Of a stretch of 64,000 nucleotides of DNA, positions 62,752 through 64,000 are shown one piece after another. The DNA is from Pseudohongiella sp. O18. GTDB taxonomy: Bacteria; Pseudomonadota; Gammaproteobacteria; Pseudomonadales; Pseudohongiellaceae. The notes beneath the pieces are model-generated. The model had not been told where the DNA came from. It did no database searches and was given only the letters and a program-made list of their open reading frames with translations. Within the stretch, counting starts at the first letter, position 1, and every line of letters starts with the position of its first letter. The stretch is taken from positions 1,364,001 through 1,428,000 of the forward strand of contig NZ_JAJSAR010000001.1 in assembly GCF_021729085.1 (NCBI RefSeq), written 5' to 3'. A program made the translations under genes and the position numbers.

Positions 62752-64000
62752 TCAGGTCACAGTAAAAGCGGAGCGGAAAAGTCGTGTGCCCTCTATGCGT
62801 GGGAAGCTTTCTGGCTGCCAACTGATGACCTTGCCCAGAGAAGAGCGCGGGAGACTGGCCCCGACAACTACCGATGCCGGTGGTGGCACATTGCCAAGAC
62901 GTGCATTCATCCAGTCGTTGAACTGTTGGCACCACAGGGTGGATGGCTGCATCCTATGCTTGAGTGCCAGAAACATATGCAGTTGACGTTGACTGTCGGA
63001 GCCGCTGGTTTTGATCACTGCGGCGGCAACATCTGAATGTTGCTCCATGATCTCAGCAAGTGCCGATAGCTGCACATTATGGCCATTGATCTTGATGGCA
63101 GCATCCCGTCTTCCGAGCAGCTGGATTGTCTCGGGTCCGGTTTTGAGCAGATTGTCGTGCAGTTCGACCTCAAGATCAGACTGACAATGTTGTAATTTCC
63201 AGGTTTGAAGATCCTGCTGCAATTGCCAATATGGCAGAAGTTGGTAGTCGCTTCCATCCTGCGCGCGATAAGCAACACCAGCCGATTCGGTGCTGCCATA
63301 AATTTCAAGCAGACAGGACTGTGGAAATCTCTGACGAATCGCGCGGGCGATATCGGTCGGTAACGCCCCGGCAGAGCTGATACCGATAAAGCGGTCGGGG
63401 AGTTTCATGTCCAACTGCAGCAACAACTGCCAAAGGTCGGGTGTGCAAATCAACACATCACCGTCTTTGAGGGTTTTAACCCATGTGGTCGGCAGGGAGG
63501 CCGCAGGATGTACCCGATAAACAGGTAGCGACATGATGGCGGGCAGCAGCTGGCTCCAGATGAAGCCGTAGATATGATGAGAGGGCACCGTCGAGACCAA
63601 TCGTCCAGGTGCCACATCTAATCCATTAAGAACCTGCTCAAATGCCTGGCACTCTGTCAGAAGGTGGTCGACAGTGTGCAGAGTCATTGCCGGCGATCCG
63701 GTTGAACCAGATGAGTAGAAACCAATCTGCGAGTCATCGGCCTGCAGGCTGCGTTGCATGACTTCCAGCCAGCCCTGAAAGGATCGCCGGGCCAGCAGCA
63801 GGTCGGACAGGCCGGTGCGGTCAAGTCCGAGGCTGCCAGCGGCACGGCTCGCCATGCTGATCATATCCAGAGAGTTCATGGCGAACGAGCGCGGATCGTC
63901 CAGCAGGCTGGCGGGATCAAACTCTGGATCTGCCAGCAACTCAGACAGCCCGCGGCGCTGCAACACATCGCGCAGGAAATCCCGCAGCCAGCGTTGCAGC
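62752..64000 (-). CDS. AMP-binding acyl/aryl-ligase, 5' end cut by window
   Basis: The frame is open through the right window edge, so the N-terminus is missing; a GTG at 63966 is internal. Adenylation motifs are visible in order: FYSSGSTGSPAMTL (phosphate loop), SSAGALPTDIA, LEIYGSTESAGVAYR, LLGRRDAAIKINGHNVQLS, and LPRSSLGKVISWQ with the terminal catalytic Lys. It activates a carboxylate as an adenylate. Stand-alone ligases of this form occur in aryl-polyene and fatty-acid-like clusters, but the neighbours that would show this are outside the window. Confidence 0.85.
   Translation of the reverse strand, partial: LQRWLRDFLRDVLQRRGLSELLADPEFDPASLLDDPRSFAMNSLDMISMASRAAGSLGLDRTGLSDLLLARRSFQGWLEVMQRSLQADDSQIGFYSSGSTGSPAMTLHTVDHLLTECQAFEQVLNGLDVAPGRLVSTVPSHHIYGFIWSQLLPAIMSLPVYRVHPAASLPTTWVKTLKDGDVLICTPDLWQLLLQLDMKLPDRFIGISSAGALPTDIARAIRQRFPQSCLLEIYGSTESAGVAYRAQDGSDYQLLPYWQLQQDLQTWKLQHCQSDLEVELHDNLLKTGPETIQLLGRRDAAIKINGHNVQLSALAEIMEQHSDVAAAVIKTSGSDSQRQLHMFLALKHRMQPSTLWCQQFNDWMNARLGNVPPPASVVVGASLPRSSLGKVISWQPESFPRIEGTRLFRSAFTVT

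Overview
The window looks like a chromosomal segment of a gammaproteobacterium, probably marine or aquatic. The basis is gene order: rnr-rlmB, then rpsF-rpsR-(DUF2232 membrane protein)-rplI-dnaB-alr-radA, which is the Pseudomonas-type arrangement. RlmKL and RlmJ, a class I AroA, a SpeC-like decarboxylase, a long NfeD with its slipin, a BCCT transporter and many c-di-GMP and chemotaxis genes fit the same picture. I cannot fix the genus from sequence alone.

Bases 1 to about 14,380 are a genomic island. Its right end abuts the 3' end of a tRNA-Leu(CAG) gene on the minus strand, with a tyrosine integrase 81 bases away. The island carries, left to right: a three-gene defence-like operon (DNA methyltransferase cut by the window edge, large DEAH helicase with a variant nuclease motif, PHP-SMC ATPase fusion); an unknown helix-turn-helix-type protein; a secreted DUF1524/HNH nuclease; an IS3 transposase remnant; a small PD-(D/E)XK-type protein; a second integrase; and a protein with HUH-endonuclease motifs. 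A degenerate ~85-base direct repeat brackets the two nuclease genes. The other end of the island lies outside the window.

From 14.4 to 26.2 kb the sequence is core: tRNA-Leu, the RNase R and RlmB pair, the S6/S18/L9 ribosomal operon with a clear promoter and a probable S6:S18 autoregulatory leader, replicative helicase, alanine racemase, RadA, and an ABC-2 exporter. From 26.2 to 36 kb there is a signalling block (diguanylate cyclase, methyl-accepting chemotaxis protein, DUF599, OsmC-like protein, CHASE-PAS-GGDEF-EAL protein), then ornithine decarboxylase and an FkbM methyltransferase. Pyruvate phosphate dikinase follows, with a HexR-like palindrome over its predicted -10 element, then slipin and NfeD.

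The most unusual locus is 41.2-46.2 kb. Three tandem genes encode secreted ~320-residue proteins that carry the complete six-ligand copper set of peptidylglycine alpha-hydroxylating monooxygenase (PHM). Between copies 1 and 2 lies a secreted redoxin-cytochrome c fusion. Each of the four genes has its own terminator, and copies 1 and 3 share upstream sequence blocks. Copy 1 uses only TTC for phenylalanine, as a very highly expressed gene would. I infer a periplasmic copper-oxygenase system with a redox partner; the substrate is unknown. An Old Yellow Enzyme homologue and a BCCT transporter follow.

The right end (48.8-64 kb) has rRNA methyltransferases RlmKL and RlmJ, a PPC-like secreted protein, a GNAT-nitrilase fusion, a secreted PQQ dehydrogenase, a Tat-exported amidohydrolase, a DUF2061 protein behind a Fur-box-like palindrome, a CNNM-type protein, aroA, a secreted CocE/NonD hydrolase, and an AMP-binding ligase cut by the window edge.
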